Positions 23,688 to 34,845 of a DNA stretch of 64,000 nt are shown piece by piece. The translations under genes and the position numbers were made by a program. How positions within the stretch are numbered: the stretch's first letter is position 1; every line of letters starts with the position of its first letter. This DNA comes from Orychophragmus violaceus (Eukaryota > Streptophyta > Magnoliopsida > Brassicales > Brassicaceae): NCBI GenBank assembly GCA_030180135.1, contig CM058237.1:101543489-101607488 (forward strand), written 5' to 3'. The notes beneath the pieces are model-generated. The model saw nothing but the letters and a program-made list of their open reading frames with translations, did not search any database and was not told the origin of the DNA.

Positions 23688-24707
23688 ATGACTAGCACAA
23701 ACAATCAAAACACTTTCTCGATCCGGTCTGTCCTTGAAATGGACAAACTGAACGGATCAAATTTCTTGACTTGGTCGCGGAACCTGAGGCTAGTCCTCAG
23801 GCAGGAGAGAAAGGACTATGTCCTTGAGAGAGCTCTCCCCGTGAGGATCGGGTCCAATGCCTCTCATGCAGTATATGATGCTTGGAATAAGCATTATAAT
23901 GATGCGGTAGATGTGCGTGGTCTGATATTGGCTACCATGGACTCAGATTTGCTGAAGCAATATGAGAACATGGAGTCGCCAATAGAGATGATCAGCAGCC
24001 TGAAATTGAAATTTCAGGAGCAGGTAAGAGTGGAGAGATACCAGTTGGTTAAATCTCTCACTAGCTGCAAGCTACCAAATGATCATCCAGTAAGTCCTCA
24101 TGTCAGTAAAATGATGGGTTACATTGATAACCTGAGGAAACTGGATTATCCAGTTAGCCAGGAATTGGCAACTGAGATCATTCTGCAGTCACTGCCGTCA
24201 AGCTATGATAAGTTCGTAAGGAACTATATCAAGAAAGGCTTAACGAAGACGTTGACTGAACTGCATGATATGCTCAAGACAGTTGAGCCAAACGTGAAGA
24301 GTACCCTGTACAATCTCATGAATGAGAAGGGTAGGTTTACTAAACCTAATGCTGACAAGGGTGAAGACAAAGTTGTCCAGATTTTGAATCATGGCTAGCG
24401 CGTGTCTTCTGAGCCCGAGTCAGATACCTCTTACATTGATAAGTGCTGCTACTGTAAAGAGACTGGGCATTGGAAGAGAGATTGCATTAAATTCATGGAA
24501 GATTATGAGGAGTTGAAGTCGATGTATGAGACTACTTCCTCAGGTATTCATGTTATTACTTCAAGTTATACCTTATAGGTATTGAATACTGGTTGTGGCA
24601 CTGATATTTGTTATAATATGCAGAGCCTGAGCAACAGTAAAACGTTGAAGGAAGGGCAAGTGGAACAGCGTGTCTGGAAGGAGCTATTGATGCTGCCTCA
24701 GCCGTAG
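23688..24707 (+). pseudogene. Copia B gag with premature stop
   Basis: Starts MTSTNNQNTFSIRSVL and closely matches the intact Copia C Gag. A TAG after LNHG (24399-24401) precedes the zinc knuckle CCYCKETGHWKRDC, so the product would lack the knuckle and protease motif. A second stop follows SSYTL, and the protease motif reads NTG (VLNTGCGTDIC) rather than DTG. Confidence 0.88.
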
Positions 24708-27080
24708 GGTTTTCACTTGTAGATGCCTTTGAGGCTTGATTTTGTATTAAGTAATTGCTACAATGTACCTGCTTTAAGCAGAGTTGTTTTTCATTTTCTT
24801 GTGAAGAATTTGAATGTTTTTCATTTTGATAAAGACAAGTTTTGTTCTTTTGATCTTAATGAAATGTTAATTGTAGCACCCTATTCAAGGAATGTGTTTT
24901 ATATCTTAAACCAAAGAGTGCCTAAATGTAACATAAATACCGAATTGGTTTAAATCTGATGAATTAAACCTGATTTTTCTTGGCATAAATGTTTTGGTCA
25001 TATAGAGTAAGTCGGATTCAGAAATCCCATAGTTATGGACTTTTGGGCTCATTTGAATGGATATCTTATGAGACTTGAATTCTGCTTACTGGACCAAAAG
25101 ACAAAGGGCCCATCTTAGCCGAGCTAGAGAAAGGTCCAAAGGCTTATTGGAGATTGAACATACTCATGTATGTGGTCCGATGAGCAGTAATGCCAGAGAA
25201 AAATTTCATGTACTTCATTGTCTCTACTGATTACTTCAGTGAGTGTGACTGTGTTCATTTGATGAGACACAAGTCGGAATTCTTTGACATGGTCGAAAGA
25301 GTTCCAGAATGAAGTATAGAATCTGAATGACAGAAGTATTAAGACTCTGGATTAGATCACGAGTGAGAATACTTAAGTCATTGATTGTGTGATCATCTGA
25401 ATGAGTGTGAAATCGTTTCACAGCTCATTTCTCCTGAAAACCTGGAGGTGTTTCTGTGAGAAAGAATCAGATCTTATTAGAAATGATTAAAGATGAGTCA
25501 CACGAATCTTCCATGATATTCTTTAAGAATAACGCTCTAGAAATATCTAAGTTTACGCTGAAATAGTTCCACCAATATCAGTTGAAAGACACCACGTAAA
25601 TGTGGATTGGAATCGATCCAAATTCGTCTTTACTAAATATTTGAAGTTGTGCTACTTCACTGGTTGTCCTAGGGAAACCAAGGCTTGTTACTTTTACGTC
25701 CATTCTGTTTTCTAAGAAGGGAAGTTACTTTCAAAGAAGAACAGTGGGAGTAAAAGTATAACTCGAAGAAATTCGAGAAATACAGGAGGCTGCTCAACCT
25801 GTAAAGGGAGAGCAACGGATGGATTTACAGATTTCTGTAGAATCTACACCTGTAGAGCCTGAAGTTCGCAGATATGAATGAATCAGTCACTAATCCGAGA
25901 GTGATTTCTCGTCATTAGTTGAAGCTGATGATCATTGAAAGTTCGCATGATCTGATGATCATTGAAAGCGACGAATCTGCGAAATTCAAAGAAGCGAAAG
26001 TGAGCTCGGACTCCGAAAAATTACATTTTGTGTAAGTTAGCTTCATCGATCCATTCATGGATGGAAGCAAACATATCGGAGTTGGAATCTTCGTTCTGTT
26101 GAAGTAGTCAAGGTTTTGACTTGAACAGGAACGAAATGGAACTGTGCGTTTACTAATAGATAAGTGGGAGCGATGTTGCATTTCTCATAGTGTATGTCGA
26201 TGACATACTGATTCTCGGAAATAACGTCCCAATGCTGCAGTCGGTAAAGGACTGGATTGGGAGTTGGTTTTATGATTGACATGGGTAAAGCCACGTATGT
26301 TCTTGGATTTTGGATCTAAAGATAGAGATTCAAAAGAGCTGGTAGGACAAAGTCAGGATTCTTAAATTGACAAAGTCCTACACGTTTTCAGCACTCCAAG
26401 AAGGGTTTTATGCCAATGTCACATGGCAATATGTTAAGCAAGAAACAGTATCCTACGATATCTGCTGAGCTTGAATGCATGGATGAGATTCCATATGCGT
26501 CGGCAATTGGATCTATCATGTATGCCATGACACGTACTTGTTTTGATGTTGCTTTATTGTTAAGCAAGACAAGTAAAGACCAGTCAAATCCAGCAAAGAA
26601 TCACTGGATTGCCGTAAAGAATACCCTAAAGTATTTGAGGAATACTAAGGATAAGTTCTTGGTTTACGGAGAAAGTGAGGTGCTACAAGTCGATAGAGTC
26701 TGAAAGGCAAGTTTCCAATAGACAAAGATAATTCCTGGTCACAGTCCGGCTATATCTTGTGTCTGTCTGGCGGTGCAAGGCACTGTTGCTGACTCCATGA
26801 CTTAAGCTGAACATTTCGCAGCTTGAGAAGCGGCGAAAGAGGTTGTTTGGATAGAAGAGTTCATCACTGAACTTGATGTGATTCACAGCATAGATGAGAC
26901 TAGCTGCACATCAGAGATCCAAACACCTTGAGGATAGGTATAACCTATTCCGTGAGATAAATGACAGAGATGTTAAGTAGATAAGCAAGTTTCATCGAAT
27001 GAGAACGTTGCTAATCTATTAACGAAGCCACTCCTTAGGCCTAAGCACGAGTCGCGGACTGTAGCTGTAGGATGAGTGAA
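24708..27080 (+). pseudogene. Copia B pol remnants
   Basis: Recognisable but frame-broken Copia pol. Integrase-region echoes appear at about 25200-25450 (MRHKSEFFDM, DHLNECEIVSQ). A reverse transcriptase echo lies near 26010-26300 and RNase H at 26410-26703 (AIGSIMYAMTRTCFDVALLLSKTSKDQ, then AVKNTLKYLRNTKDKFLVYG). Many lesions are shared with Copia C, so they were inherited rather than acquired after insertion. Confidence 0.8.
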
Positions 27081-27902
27081 ATTAAGATGTAGTCTTAATT
27101 TCAGTGGGAGTTTGTAAAGGGCTTTTCTAGTTGTTTTGAAAGGTTCATGTAAACATAATATTTTATGTTTATGAAATCTATGATTTCTGGATTATTTTAA
27201 CTGTGATATAAATAATCGTTCCAAAATGATTCATGTCATTATATATGGGCCATCGAAGTACATGAGTAGACTTGATCCTGAAACCCCATATTTGACGAAA
27301 TGACATAAATCATAGTGTCCATAGTCGAAGGTTGTTGAAATTGGAACACCAACAACCACTTGAGACTAGATTGTGTTGAGACTTATGACCAAGTTTCGAG
27401 GGGTCATAGATGCGCGGCATCAAAGTCGACACATAGGTATATGTAGGGGAGCATATGACCGGACATGGCCCGCTGATGAGAACTCTACAAGATATTAATA
27501 TCTGTGTCATGAGAGGTTCTCATATACGACTATAGAGTATAGTCCTTAGACCTGAGTTCGCATGCATGTGGCTGCACATGGAGTGATGCGCTTTGATCAT
27601 TGTCTAACGCTGTTTCGTAACTGGGAGCTATAAGGACCTTGGTTGGGTGTATTATAAAGTGTGTAGTTCATAGTGATGGAACAAGATGGGATTTGTCCCT
27701 GCCGTATAACGGAGGAAATATCTCTAGGCCAATCGGAGACTTGATAGCTGGTAAGAGAGTGGCCACTCCCAAACGGACTTGCCCAAGTCGTTTGCATTGT
27801 CAGTATCAAATCTGGTCCGATGAACATGGTCTGGCTATATAAGGATGACACGCATCTTGCCTTATGCCAGATCGAGATATTGAGACAAAAGGATTAGGGA
27901 AT

Positions 27903-27986
27903 GTAGGATTCCAGTACAATCGGGAGATTGTTGGGAATGTCCTGTGTAGGATTCCAGTACAAGTGGGAGATTGTTGGGAATGTCCT
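27903..27986 (+). repeat. Tandem duplication of the polypurine tract / 3' LTR junction in Copia B
   Basis: The segment GTAGGATTCCAGTACAA..GGGAGATTGTTGGGAATGTCCT occurs twice in a row. The first tract reads ATCGGGAGAT, the second AAGTGGGAGAT. The true 3' LTR starts at 27972 in the second copy; the first carries only the first 13 or so LTR bases. Confidence 0.9.
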
Positions 27987-28653
27987 GAAATCTACCGTAC
28001 TATCTCTAGAAAGTATGATAAATGTCGAGATCAGACATAAGTCATAAATACTGGGTGATCATGATGGCTTGCTAGAGTCCGCTCTTGATCTATAAGTTTA
28101 GGACTTATTACCAGTATTGTATGATCCCTAAGGGTCACACACCATAGCTAACGGGAAAGTTAAGATGGAATTAATACGGTAAGATGCTAAAGCATTTACT
28201 GTATTTGTACAGAGAGTTGGGCAGACAACAAATGGGCTTTTGTCTGATTTGTGTCTTGGGCCCAAAAGACTAATGAGCCATTAGTTTAATTAATTAATTA
28301 AACTTGGGCCCATTAGTGAAATAAGAGAGAACAAGGGTTGAAAAAACCCTAGTATTCCTTTTGGTCTGCGATTTTGGAGCAGTGGCCGCGGCTCTCTCTC
28401 CTCCGATCGTCTCTCTCTCTTTGTTGTTCTTCCATCCGGTCTAGCAGCCATCCCTGCTTGTAAGAGTGTGGATACCAAAGGAGGAACAGGTACTCATCTG
28501 TTCGTTGATCTCGTCATTACCACCAAATTCCGCTGCAAAGGTAATGTCCAGGTTGGTTTTATGATTCGATTACAAGAACCTAGATCCTTGTTTAAGATTA
28601 TGTGCTAGGTTGCAATTTGGGAATTGAACCATGGAAAAACTCATAATCCTTCA
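27972..28653 (+). repeat. Copia B 3' LTR
   Basis: 682 bp, nearly identical to the 5' LTR, followed by TSD CTTTC. Confidence 0.93.
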
Positions 28654-29429
28654 CTTTCGTCAATCTAAAGGCGAAGAGCATTGCTGAAGCTTATGCAAAG
28701 AGTCTGGAAGAAAAGAACGCTGAGCTTGTGGCAGCGAATGAAGACGGTGATGCACAACCTCAGGAGCTCACCACTGAAGACTACAATGACCTATTTCTTG
28801 AGGTAAACTAAATTATTCACTACCTGGTATGTAGTTCCATTCTTTATCCAATTTATGAACTATTTTTTTTTTTTGCCGGCCACATTAAGGGATAACAGAG
28901 GACGTCCTTATGGACTTGGCAGCCTCGAAAACACTCTGGTCAACGGCAAGCGTAAGCACGTGGGAGGTGGTTCATCATTTCAGGCACTGCAACAACAACT
29001 ACAAGAAGCTAAACAACAAATAGCGGAGCAGGCTGCCTACAATGCGCAACGCGAGAAAGAGATAGCCAAACTTGCAGATCAACAACAAACCAAGATCGAT
29101 CACTTGTCTCTTGTTGAGAAGTTTCTCCGCAAAACAGATCCAGCCTTCTGCGACTTCATGGATTCTCAAGCAGTTTCATTAAATAACAGCTAGGTCTTCT
29201 TATCTTGTAGTAAATTATTAGGGTTTAATATTTTGGCAGCCTAAACCAAACTTAAGAAATGTATGTATGATTTTTTGGTATTGTATGTAGAATATAAATG
29301 GTATGTTTTATATTAATGTGAAATATTTCAAAAATATTGTATGTGTATTGTATGTGTATTTGGATATAACTGAATGCAGGGTTTAGTAAATTAGGAAAAC
29401 AATTTAGAAATACCAAATGGCTGATTTCG

Positions 29430-29650
29430 TGAAAAAAATAGTCACTAATCAGTCACTCATCAGTAGGTACTAAGTCGTTTATCCGTCGCAATTTAGTCGT
29501 AAAAAGACAGAACAGTCGCAGATTAGTCGCAAACAACAGTCATAATGTGGTCGCTATACGAAGTTTAGTCGCAAATCATTCGCAGATGTCAAGTTACCGA
29601 CTGATGTGCGACTGCTCTACCAGTCATTATTTAACTGTTTTCTTGTAGTG
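29430..29650 (+). repeat. CACTA subterminal repeats and right terminal inverted repeat
   Basis: Several TAGTCGCAAA/AGTCGCAGAT-like units on both strands precede the terminus GTTTTCTTGTAGTG at 29637-29650. In CACTA elements such repeats bind the TnpA-type protein. The 3-bp duplication cannot be checked because the left end is missing. Confidence 0.75.
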
Positions 29651-30165
29651 TGATTGGCTGTTAATTTTAAAGAAGAAATGGCGATCTCTCCAGAAATCTC
29701 TCCCAGGGGTCAGAATCTTCCCAAAGCAGGGGGAGGGAGAGTACGTTCCGGGGGCTCGAACGTTGTGTTTTACCATGAAAACCCTCTTGAGTTCCTCGGC
29801 CCTGAACTCGATCACTTCTTCGGCAGTCCTGACTCCGAGTCCGATAACGTATCGAACAAAGTTTGTAGTCATATGGGGAAACGCCAGTTGGAGCTAGCCA
29901 GAACCCAAGATAAGAGGCGGGGTATCAGAAACAGTAGCCCACACTTATTAAAATAAGTGTAGGAGGCGCAGAAGTAGCCCTCCCGAACTCTCTTCGGTGA
30001 TTCCGTGGATAATGGAATCACCATCTCGACTCCGGGGTAAATCCGGCATTTCGTCCTTAGTCTTTAGAGATGCCCCAGATTCAGAGAGGATTTTGGGTGC
30101 GGGCCATACAGCTCCACCGACTGAGAGGTACTCGCTACCATCGCATTCCTTGGAACCATAATACT
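29651..30165 (-). pseudogene. Retroelement Gag-region ORF (Tat-like), frame-broken
   Basis: Minus-strand reading gives PGVEMVIPLSTESPKRVREG, YFNKCGLLFLIP, then in another frame FVRYVIGLGVRTAEEVIEF, MVKHNVRAPGTY and WRDRHFFFKINS. This order (PGVEMVIP...VREGY...FVRYVVG...WR.FFF) is that of the large plant transposon/Gag-like family common in Tat-type Gypsy elements, recalled from memory. At least one frameshift and several stops are present. Coding homology ends exactly where the CACTA terminus begins, so the CACTA element inserted into this ORF. Confidence 0.6.
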
Positions 30166-32597
30166 AGATGTCGGAGTCGGAAAAGAAAGAAAACAGAAGA
30201 GAAGAGATTCTAGAGAGAAGAATTTCTGAAAACTGAGAGCTAGAGCGAGAAAGAAAAATCTAAAGTGAGGGAGAATAAGTTGCCTTTATCGATTTGTAGC
30301 GCGATCTGTACTGGGAGTCGTGCAAAGTAACTTCCATTTAACGCCAAACTCATGCCTCTTCTCTCTCTAAATCGGCGGGATCCTTCGTATCCCTAGATCA
30401 TAATCGTCTGATTTTGAATTAGTAATAATGATTAATGATTTAATCGAATTCAAAGAGATCGAGATCTTGGGAATATTTCGTATTCTTATAATCTTGTCCG
30501 TTGATTCGGGATCGACGGCCACAAACGAGCGGTTGTCAATCACGCCATGATCGCGCAAATGAAGATCGATAAGATCCGTCATGATCTTAAGATCTTAACC
30601 GTTCGATGGTCGACTAGATCGACCATAGATGGTAAAAAATTTATCAACCGTCTCTTCAGAATTATCCACGCGCTATGAGTCGTCGAAGAAAATCCACACC
30701 CTCATCCCGGTCGTTCATCTGAGACAAGATCTACGGTATGAATGACACAATCATTAGGGTATCGATACCCGAGACAGCGCGCACGTCTTCCTAAGAATGT
30801 TCACCGCCCATTAACTTCGACCCATCGAATTAATGGGCTGGAGGCTATGTTGGTACTGGATTTCCCTCTCGGAAATCCGGCCCATAAAACGATAAGAATA
30901 GAGGCCCAAGTTGCGATCCAGGCCCGTTTAACTAAAAGTCGAGAGAAGCCTAGAAAAGACGAGGTCGAGCTCATCAAGGTCGACTTCGATGATGGCTCGA
31001 GTTGATGACTAAGTCTTCAACTGTTGAAACTGATTCCGAGAATCGAGGAAAGAGTGGATATCGCTGCCAACGAGATACCGAAAGATCAGAACAAGAAGTT
31101 CAATAGGTCAAAGCTATTCAAAGAAGAGTAGAAAATCATCTAAGGCATTCCAACTTTTATCAAGAACACTTCAAATAAATATCTATAAACACATTTGTAT
31201 ACTTCCTTTCGATTGTATAAGTTCGATCTCGACATTCAATCCTAAATATATCTTTGATTCATAGGAAATCTATATCATTATCTATACAAAGACCAAATCC
31301 GCGAAATATAAATCCTTGGTGTGAATCCCTGATCTCACAATCGATATGGCGTATACAGGATTACTTGAAATCCATGTATGCTCTTTTGAATAGCACCCTC
31401 CAAAGTCAAAATGAATGTTTGTGTTGATTTTCTTCATCGCCTCCTGTAAATAGAATTGAATAAAACACAATTAAAAATGATGCCATTTAAGTAAAACTAG
31501 TACAACTATATGGTAAGAATGGTATTTGCAGTCCAACCGGAATTTTTGGTCCAACTGGTCCAACTCTCATAGATATCAGATGTACCAGTTGGACTACTAT
31601 CGCCAAATTGGAACATGAAATCGAGCATAAATCGAGTACGAATCGAGTTGATTATTGGATTAGAGCTAAAAATTACCTAAGATGCAACTCGATTCAACAT
31701 AAAATTAACAATGTAGTAGTGAAATAACTTGCATTCAACATATTTCTTCCTAAACCCTAAAATTATCCAAAAATACCAAATTGAATAGATTAAGCTCATT
31801 GATGGGGGGGGGGAGGAAGATAGATGAAACATACGACGGCCGACGAGAAGATATGAGAGAGAGAACAGTGAAGAGGAGGAGCTGGATTCGGGATTGTCGG
31901 GATGGATTCGTTTGTCGAAGAGAAGAGGAGCAGGAGCGCGGGGATGGGTGGGTTGGATTGGATCGGGATGAGCACCAGAGACGCAAACGGCTTCGTGTAG
32001 GTAAGTTCTTTTTCTATTTTTTTTTTAAATGAATTATTACAAAAATTAAATGCCACATAATCTCGTTAAGGGTAAATTCGGTATTTCACATTATCAGTGG
32101 CAATCTGCAAATCAGGTGGCATGCCATATTAATTTTTTTGCCAATAATGGCATTTGTGACATTGATCCGATAAGGTTCTTAGACAAAAAAAAAACTAAGA
32201 AACTCTCTTACTTTTGTTAGTTATTAATTGGTATTTTTCATTTTTGTAGTTTAAATTTAATTATTTAACTAAAATCTATCAAAACTATTAATATTATATT
32301 TTTAGATACTCTAGTTAAAAACACTACATATAATCATATTGTAAGTACTTGTGGTTTTTTTAAATGCTGTTAACTAATAGTAACCTACGAAAAAAGGTTG
32401 CAGTTAACAAAGTCAAAAGCCTTGGTTGGTTCTGAAGATGGATGGAGAGCTTAGCTCGGAGATGAAGAATGTCACTGATGAAGTAACGACAATCTTTAGC
32501 AATGAAACTATCCCATGATGTCCCAAAAAGGTTCACGTATCCAACCGATATACCTGTGTCAGAACTTTTTTGTTTTAACTCAATACTCATATTATTT
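30166..32597. other. Decayed repetitive or intergenic sequence, no confident gene
   Basis: About 2.4 kb without a supported gene. TGTTGGTACTGG at 30848 could be an LTR start in Tat-like DNA, but no second LTR or duplication was found. An 11-G run lies at 31804-31814. The GA-rich ORF at 31781-32032 looks like low-complexity sequence. Confidence 0.4.
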
Positions 32598-32975
32598 TCA
32601 AATTAAAGGTACAATGTCTTGCATATCAGCCAATAAACAAAGTTGCAGCCAAAGAGGAGAAACATTCATCAAACGGAAAGTAAACAAAGGTAGAATTCTT
32701 CCATTTCTTACTAGAGCATCAACCGCTTGGTTGATTTTCCTAGGAATGAAAACAAAGTTCACTTCTTCAAGCAATCTACTAATCGGAAGGATCTCTTGTA
32801 GGAACGGTGAGAGGCTTGGCCAGTTAAGAGGATTCTTTATAGCTGCTATAAAATCCTTACAGACTGAGGCCATCCTTACACGCTTATACCTGAACCTTAC
32901 CACATAATCAATGGCCCATTTTACTGCCTCCTCCTCTGCATAGAGAGGAGAGTATGGTCGAAGAATCGCCTTCAT
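32598..32975 (-). pseudogene. RNase H-like (RVT_3 type) fragment
   Basis: The 125-residue frame has the helical and C-terminal pattern of plant RVT_3 RNase H domains: YAEEEAVKWAIDYVVRF, then FIPRKINQAVDALVRNGR. The usual second-strand catalytic Asp is not recognisable (VRMASVCKDF in place of an ESD-type motif) and the N-terminal strand with the first Asp is missing. Likely a LINE-derived or RVT_3 pseudogene piece. The downstream minus-strand frame at 32360-32590 may belong to it but was not recognised. Confidence 0.55.
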
Positions 32976-33894
32976 ACCACTCTATTTAAGATCTCCTTGC
33001 CTTGAACGGATAAACCAGTTTAGACTCGCCTGCGTCAGAACTTATGTGCCCTTTTTATTTTACGTCAAAATTTTTAGTTGGTTCGACTTCTTGAAAACTC
33101 ATAGTTCACAGTTAAAACTCACCGTCCTTTTTTTCTTGCATCCCAAAGAAAAACAATCCAAAACAGTGAAATAAAATTGGCGAGGCAATGTTGTAATTAT
33201 CCGAGAGAAAGACCCTTGTCCTTTTATGTGAAACAATTGAGAATGATACTGATTCGATAGCGGGCATCACATTTCTTTGCATTTTAAGTAGATGATGCAT
33301 TGACGATGAGGAACCTCGGATCCACTATTTTGATTAGGCATGGACAAAATATATGAGACTGAAATACCAAGCCGAATTCGAACCGAAAAAGAGAAATTGA
33401 ATCTGAATCCAAATTCGAACCAACAAAATACGTGAACAAATCATAAATTCATTCCAAACTCATTACCGTGACAGGTGGCAAGTGTTTTAACTAATTTGGC
33501 CGTTGAACCAAACAATCTACTCAACTCCCGCGTTTTGTTTCTTTTTGTGTTGTTTTGAGACCATATTATATAATTTATTCACTTTTTATATGCAAAAACT
33601 AATATGACACCACAAGAATGATATCATCTCTCTTCTTATCATATTGAAAATGATTTTTTAAGAGTTCACAAAAGAATGAATTTTGAAGGAAAAAAATGAA
33701 CTTTATGTTTTTCAGCAACAACAAGAACCAAAGAATGAAAATTTGCACAAAACTTTAGAATTTGTTTGGAGCCATAACCGTCGAAAGACGGCGTATGATT
33801 GAAGGTGATCTGGATAGAGGTGCGCGTGGCGAAGATGTGTGGTCTAAGAAACCAAAAATGACATCTGAACCGTGGGGAATCAGAATAAGAGATC
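32976..33894. other. Intergenic sequence downstream of the C2 gene
   Basis: AT-rich, with no gene recognised. The part next to 33894 probably contains the C2 gene 3' untranslated region. Confidence 0.5.
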
Positions 33895-34683
33895 TCAGCC
33901 GTCCATCATCTTTCCTCTTGGTGGTAACATACCCGACGATTTCATTAAGAAACAGCACATCAATCCTCCGCCGTCCGATGACGATCTAACGTGATTCTTT
34001 CCCGCCAGATTTCGAATTGCGTTCCAGTCTCTTAGAGGAGACGGCAGAGGAGTAGACGCCGTCGAGTCCGTACCGTCGTCCGAGAAATTTACCGATCCGT
34101 TTAACGAATTATCATTCGAACTTCCGCACTCGTCAGCGAGACTGTTTTCCGACGAACTGACCGCAGATCTGGACTTTCTCATCCTTCGACTCCGACGGCT
34201 CTCTGCCGCTTTTTCTTGAACGGACTTGAAGAAATCAGCAGGTAGCTCGGAAGCGTTGATCACCATGGCTGCGATGTTAAGAACACCGTGGAACTTTCCA
34301 GAAGGACGACGGATCTGAAGCGCAACGAGAGACGGAACTTTCACGGCGGCGGATGGAAGGAAGTTACTCACGAGGAAACGTACGGTTCCGATCAGATGAT
34401 CCCTCAGATAGCCAACAGCATAGATCTCGATGGAAACGCCAGAAGTTTCGCTAGAGAGGAAATCCGAAGATACCTGGAAAACGAATTTGTCGTTCCAAAT
34501 CGGATTCTCAGCGCCGATGCGATCAACCCGAGTCCGGTGCTTGTTGGAGGAATCAACCCAGACAGATGCGTAAGTCTGCAACCGCCGGAGCTTTCCCGTC
34601 GGTTCTTTAAGTCCTTGCGCCGAGATGAGATTGATCTCAAGAACGTGCGATTCCTCGGCCTTCTCACCGTCTCCAGCTTCCAT
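33895..34683 (-). CDS. C2-domain (calcium-dependent lipid-binding type) protein, single exon
   Basis: 262 residues, intronless. An N-terminal C2 domain (about residues 12-140) starts VLEINLISAQGLKEPTG, with YASVWVDSSNKHRTRVD, NPIWNDKFVFQV, and YLRDHLIGTVRFLVSNFL, as in plant small C2 proteins related to SRC2/BAP. The canonical calcium-binding Asp residues are only partly present, so calcium dependence is doubtful. The tail is Ser-rich and basic (RRSRRMRKSRSAVSSSENS) and ends near a Cys pair (GGGLMCCFLMKSSG), a possible lipid-attachment site by inference. It corresponds to Arabidopsis AT4G01200 from memory. Start: the first ATG, 162 bp after the stop of the upstream glycosyltransferase on the same strand. 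Confidence 0.9.
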   Translation of the reverse strand: MEAGDGEKAEESHVLEINLISAQGLKEPTGKLRRLQTYASVWVDSSNKHRTRVDRIGAENPIWNDKFVFQVSSDFLSSETSGVSIEIYAVGYLRDHLIGTVRFLVSNFLPSAAVKVPSLVALQIRRPSGKFHGVLNIAAMVINASELPADFFKSVQEKAAESRRSRRMRKSRSAVSSSENSLADECGSSNDNSLNGSVNFSDDGTDSTASTPLPSPLRDWNAIRNLAGKNHVRSSSDGGGLMCCFLMKSSGMLPPRGKMMDG

Positions 34684-34845
34684 ATCTCTCCTTCTTCCTT
34701 TTTACAAAGAAGCTCACCGCCGGAGTGTTAAATCAAAGAGAGACAGTGAATGATTGAGACTTAGAGACCTTTTTATACAGTACCCAAAAAAACAATGAAC
34801 GAAACAAATCTTATGACCTAAGGGAAAAAAAAGGCACAACTTTTT
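34684..34845 (-). promoter_or_regulatory. 162-bp interval between the two genes with TATA box for the C2 gene
   Basis: On the minus strand TATAAAAAGG (about 34768-34777) lies about 90 bases upstream of the C2 start codon. The same short interval must also hold the glycosyltransferase 3' end signals, so the two transcripts are nearly contiguous or overlap. Confidence 0.55.

Larger units (their letters stand above)
21293..28653 (+). mobile_element. Copia B: very young Ty1/Copia element with dead pol
   Basis: 7361 bp. LTRs are 21293-21974 and 27972-28653, 682 bp each, with one difference seen by eye (GTAATATC versus GTACTATC). The perfect TSD is CTTTC (21288-21292 and 28654-28658). The primer site TGGTATCAGAGC is at 21976-21987. 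The polypurine tract AAGTGGGAGAT precedes the 3' LTR. A leader of about 1.7 kb, a gag with an in-frame stop and a pol reduced to fragments follow. Near-identical LTRs with heavily mutated coding DNA mean it was copied while already defective. Confidence 0.95.
12194..29193 (+). pseudogene. Transposase_24 / TnpA-like gene of the CACTA element, split by two Copia insertions
   Basis: Blocks: 12194-12852 (basic Ser/Pro-rich N-terminus MAKGRGGGGNQRR, acidic EDGEEEEG stretch), 13868-13997 (FGREKGALTRKITRIF, DGPFYSWTVVPRDRQ), 14097 to about 14375 (HHWDPLISGTVQMHF, STARTSRKRPPWINLTL), 14474-14517 (ELGRPVSIGEVF), the host sliver 21257-21292 (RTHTKPDGT), 28659-28802 (NLKAKSIAEAYAKSLEEKN) and about 28880-29193 (Gln-rich coiled coil QALQQQLQEAKQQIAEQ). 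This order is that of plant Transposase_24 proteins. Lesions besides the insertions: a frame change near 14239 and adjacent TAG TAA stops after FEKIQ (about 14367). The acceptor of the last exon is unclear. Inactive. Confidence 0.85.
9641..29650 (+). mobile_element. CACTA (En/Spm) element, left end missing, interrupted by two Copia elements
   Basis: The right terminus is clear: GTTTTCTTGTAGTG at 29637-29650 is the reverse complement of the CACTACAAGAAAAC end common to plant CACTA elements. It is preceded by subterminal repeats (AGTCGCAAA/TCGCAGATT units, about 29455-29625). The interior holds a DUF4216-type fragment (10262-11440) and a Transposase_24/TnpA-like gene (12194-29193). Without the 14.1 kb of Copia insertions the visible remnant is about 5.9 kb. 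The left end at about 9641 is only where transposon-like sequence becomes recognisable. The expected main transposase (Transposase_21/TnpD core) is absent. Confidence 0.75.

Noticed and set aside
34288..34731. 147-codon plus-strand ORF
   Set aside because: Antisense shadow of the C2 gene, whose frame has clear domain structure.
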